NCBI GenBank assembly: GCA_947493535.1
Contig: CANLRK010000001.1
Coordinates: forward strand, 62,001 to 126,000
DNA: 64,000 nt
DNA from: an uncultured Flavobacteriaceae bacterium
Lineage (GTDB): Bacteria; Bacteroidota; Bacteroidia; Flavobacteriales; Flavobacteriaceae
Reading direction: 5' to 3'
The translations under genes and the position numbers were made by a program. This document shows, one piece after another, positions 61,309-64,000 of the stretch; position 1 is the first letter of the stretch, and each line of letters opens with the position of its first letter. The notes under the pieces were generated by a model. That model worked only from the letters and a program-made list of their open reading frames with translations, searched no databases and had not been told where the DNA came from.

Positions 61309-61326
61309 GTTTGCATATAGCGAGTG

Positions 61327-61357
61327 CAAATATAGAATAGATTTCAAATTCTACAAA
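61327..61357 (-). promoter_or_regulatory. tRNA-Asp copy 1 promoter
   Basis: Minus strand TTTG-N19-TATATTTG. Confidence 0.8.
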
Positions 61358-61575
61358 GAAAAAAACACTTTTAAACTACCTATAATTTTAAAACTATAAA
61401 ACGAAACTGATTTAAATAAAAAAAAGCATCCCGATGAGTCACAATGACATTTTGGGAAGCTTTCCATCGGTTTACTACTAAACCATTGACAAACACAACA
61501 TTTGTCAAAACAACACAACTAATTTTTAGCGCAGAAAAAAGCTCCAACTTCTTGGAGCTTTCTCTTACTATTTTG

Positions 61576-61649
61576 CGGTCTGGACGGGATTCGAACCCGC
61601 GACCCCATGCGTGACAGGCATGTATTCTAACCAGCTGAACTACCAGACC
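61576..61649 (-). tRNA. tRNA-Asp(GTC)
   Basis: Identical 74-nt tRNA sequence to 61235-61308. Confidence 0.98.
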
Positions 61650-61667
61650 GTTTGCATATAGCGAGTG

Positions 61668-61698
61668 CAAATATAGAACAGTTTTTAAATACCACAAA
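61668..61698 (-). promoter_or_regulatory. tRNA-Asp copy 2 promoter
   Basis: Minus strand TTTG-N19-TATATTTG with a different spacer sequence. Confidence 0.8.
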
Positions 61699-61735
61699 GA
61701 AAAAAATACTTTTTTTTAATTCAAATCGGATGATA

Positions 61736-62665
61736 TTAACCAAATTGCTGTTTTTCAACTAAATACGTGTTGATTATTTTTTCAAAACCAGACTCTGTAT
61801 TTACAGGAACGTACTTGATTTTATATTTAGCACACTCCATTTGTATTTCATTTATAAATGTAGTTATCTTTTTCTTGTACAGTTCCTTTATATTATCTGC
61901 ATATAAGTCAATTTTTTCATTGGTTTCTACATCAATAAAGCTTTTGGGTGCTGCATCAAAATTAAAAGACACCTCTGTGTTATAGTCTAGCGTATGAAAC
62001 AACACAACTTCATGTTTATTGTACTTTATATGCCGTAAGGCCTCAAAAAGCTCTTCCTTATTAGCACTATATTGAAACATATCAGTAAAAAAGAAAACTA
62101 CTGATCTTTTATGCAGCTTTTCTGCTATTTGATGAATAATTTTCACTGTATTAGTATCTTCTTGTTTTGGTTTAGAATATACTATTGATTCTAATTGATT
62201 ATATATTAAATTAAAATGACGCTCACTTCCTTTTTCATTGGTATAAAAATCATACGTAGCACCATAAATACTTAAACCAACGGCATCGCGCTGCTTTTTA
62301 AGTAATTGCATTAACACAGCACTGGCTAATACAGAAAACCCAATTTTATTCAAATTAGAAACATGAAAGTTTTTAACCATTGGATAATGCATTGACGCTG
62401 AATTATCAAGAATTAAATGACATCGCATATTAGTTTCTTCTTCATAACGCTTCGTAAATAACTTGTCTGTTCGAGCAAATAATTTCCAGTCTATGTGCCT
62501 GGTACTATCTCCAGGATTATAAACTTTATGCTCTGCAAACTCTGAAGAAAATCCATGGAATGGACTTTTATGAATTCCAGTAATTGTACCTTCTACAATT
62601 TGTGAAGCTAACAGTTGTAAATTAAAATAAACTTTAGATTGGTACAATTCTCTTTTTATAGCCAT
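61736..62665 (-). CDS. DUF58-domain protein
   Basis: GFSSEFAEHKVYNPGDSTRHIDWKLFARTDKLFTKRYEEETNMRCHLILDNSASM. Confidence 0.93.
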   Translation of the reverse strand: MAIKRELYQSKVYFNLQLLASQIVEGTITGIHKSPFHGFSSEFAEHKVYNPGDSTRHIDWKLFARTDKLFTKRYEEETNMRCHLILDNSASMHYPMVKNFHVSNLNKIGFSVLASAVLMQLLKKQRDAVGLSIYGATYDFYTNEKGSERHFNLIYNQLESIVYSKPKQEDTNTVKIIHQIAEKLHKRSVVFFFTDMFQYSANKEELFEALRHIKYNKHEVVLFHTLDYNTEVSFNFDAAPKSFIDVETNEKIDLYADNIKELYKKKITTFINEIQMECAKYKIKYVPVNTESGFEKIINTYLVEKQQFG

Positions 62666-62710
62666 ACTATATCTTGCTTCATTTTTAAATAAACAGCATT
62701 TGCTCTAAAA

Positions 62711-62744
62711 TAAAAAAGGTTTGACGAGTAGCCAAACCTTTTTT
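62711..62744. terminator. Terminator after trxA
   Basis: AAAAAAGGTTTG-ACGAGTAGC-CAAACCTTTTTT. Confidence 0.85.
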
Positions 62745-62764
62745 ATTTTTATGTATGCATTTAA

Positions 62765-63082
62765 CTATAATGCTGCATCAATTGCATCTGTATAAACTTT
62801 TTTAGGAGATACTCCAACTTGTCTACTAATCATTTCTCCTTTATGAAATAATAATACTGTTGGTATATTACGCACTCCGTATTTAGCAGCAAATTCTTGG
62901 TTTGCATCTACATCTACTTTTCCTACTACTGCTTTCCCTTCATATTCATCACTTACTTCATCAATAACTGGTCCTACCATTCTACATGGTCCGCACCAAG
63001 CAGCCCAAAAGTCAACTAATACTGGTTTATCAGAGTTTAATACTACTTCTTCAAATGTCGCGTCTGTTATTTCTAATGCCAT
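62765..63082 (-). CDS. trxA: Thioredoxin
   Basis: VDFWAAWCGPCRMVGPVIDEV WCGPC active site. Confidence 0.98.
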   Translation of the reverse strand: MALEITDATFEEVVLNSDKPVLVDFWAAWCGPCRMVGPVIDEVSDEYEGKAVVGKVDVDANQEFAAKYGVRNIPTVLLFHKGEMISRQVGVSPKKVYTDAIDAAL

Positions 63083-63204
63083 TTTATTTTGTTTTTAATT
63101 GTTTAATCTATTTCACAAATGTAGTCAAATAATTTACCAAACCTTACAATGTCATGTATCGTATTTATTTATAGTCAAATCAATTTTATTAATACTCGCA
63201 AGCT

Positions 63205-64000
63205 TTAATTTAATTTATAAGCTATTTGTTGCTTTTCTAAGCTATTTAAAAATTCATTCGTAATAGCTACTTTTTCTGTTCGACTTACCAGTTTAACTTT
63301 CAATTTATCCTTTAATTCATACACTACAAAGCTCAACTGCTTTTCTCCATAATGCGTTGCAACAATGTCTTTCAATCCAATAATTTTTTCTGGTGTAAGC
63401 TCGTTAATTTTTAATTGAATTGTAAGTTTTTTTGATTGTTTTTCCATCACATCCTGTAACAATTCAAAACTATTAAACTGAAGGCGCGGCTCACCTCTTT
63501 TACCTGTTTCTTTATTTATCCAACCTTGTTTCACAAATATTTTTACGTAAACAAAATTATTAACAATCAGGAAGTGCCTGTGCTTCAAATATTCTTCCCC
63601 AAAAATTCTAAACTCATAGGATTCATTATAATCTTCAATAGTAAAAGCCGCCCAGCCTTTACCGTTTTTTGAAGTTCTATGCTCTACTCCTGTAACAATT
63701 CCTGCAAAACAAACTTCTCTATTTATTAAAGGCTCAAGATCTTTAATTCCTGACAAGTCCGTATTACAAAAGTATTTTATTTCATGTTTAAAATCATCTA
63801 ATGGGTGACCAGAAATAAATACTCCTACGACATCTCGTTCTTGTGAAAGTTTTTGCATTGTACCCCAATCCTCACAAGGAGGTATTGTTGGCTCTGGTAT
63901 TTGAACTTCTGATGCTTCGCCAAACAAACTTACTTGAGATGAATTTTTACTTTCTTGATGTTTAGAGGCATACTTTAAAACCTTTTCAATAAACATTTGT
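63205..64000 (-). CDS. dnaE: DNA polymerase III alpha subunit, C-terminal part (5' end outside window)
   Basis: Open frame to window edge; QVSLFGEASEVQIPEP, GVFISGHPLDDFKHEIKYF, OB-fold (CFAGIVTGVEHRTSKNGKGWAAFTIEDY). Confidence 0.92.
   Translation of the reverse strand, partial: QMFIEKVLKYASKHQESKNSSQVSLFGEASEVQIPEPTIPPCEDWGTMQKLSQERDVVGVFISGHPLDDFKHEIKYFCNTDLSGIKDLEPLINREVCFAGIVTGVEHRTSKNGKGWAAFTIEDYNESYEFRIFGEEYLKHRHFLIVNNFVYVKIFVKQGWINKETGKRGEPRLQFNSFELLQDVMEKQSKKLTIQLKINELTPEKIIGLKDIVATHYGEKQLSFVVYELKDKLKVKLVSRTEKVAITNEFLNSLEKQQIAYKLN

Larger units (their letters stand above)
61077..61372 (-). repeat. Direct repeat copy 1 (period 341 bp): tRNA-Asp, promoter and trailer hairpins
   Basis: About 260 bp nearly identical (six substitutions) to 61418-61677, with weaker similarity through the promoter spacer. 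Confidence 0.95.
61418..61713 (-). repeat. Direct repeat copy 2
   Basis: Same arrangement as copy 1 at +341 bp. Confidence 0.95.

Noticed and set aside
61072-61347. ORF of 91 aa (VVQLVRIHACHAWGRGFESRPDRK...)
   Set aside because: It is a read-through of the tRNA-Asp gene and trailer on the minus strand; not a protein.
61380-61697. ORF of 105 aa with the same sequence
   Set aside because: Second copy of the tRNA-Asp repeat; same artefact, and differences between copies are non-synonymous but fit RNA structure.
1-64000. CRISPR arrays, transposases, integrases, toxin-antitoxin or defence genes
   Set aside because: None seen on either strand; the only sizeable repeat I noticed is the tRNA-Asp duplication.

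Overview
The window is a 64 kb stretch of low-GC, Bacteroidota-type (probably Flavobacteriaceae) chromosome. It is almost entirely core or housekeeping sequence: bamA/uppS/nadK/pdxJ, tig-clpP-clpX-murI, pyrC-like dihydroorotase, hemD, ahcY, greA, aat, an ExbB/ExbD cluster, mrp/nifU, trmB, a PhoR/PhoB-like pair, rsmA, mgtE, an ECF sigma/FecR/TonB-receptor cassette, two tRNA-Asp genes, trxA and the 3' part of dnaE. I see no prophage, transposon, CRISPR array or recognisable defence island. The best leads are: (1) a tandem 341-bp-period duplication with two tRNA-Asp(GTC) genes. Each copy has its own exact TTTG-N19-TAnnTTTG promoter and a conserved multi-hairpin 3' trailer, and the only two stem differences between the copies are G-U compatible. 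(2) A vitamin-uptake neighbourhood: thiamine-binding-like protein, PnuC-like transporter, NadR-like kinase, and a TPP riboswitch in front of a TonB receptor. (3) RNA hairpins in the greA leader, between exbB and the next gene, and between clpX and murI. (4) Proteins with diverged catalytic or ligand motifs: a Rieske-like lipoprotein without His ligands, a dihydroorotase with QxH in place of HxH, an alkyltransferase-like protein with PAHR, and an ExbD with a CDYC insertion. Family names come from reading the translations, not from database searches.
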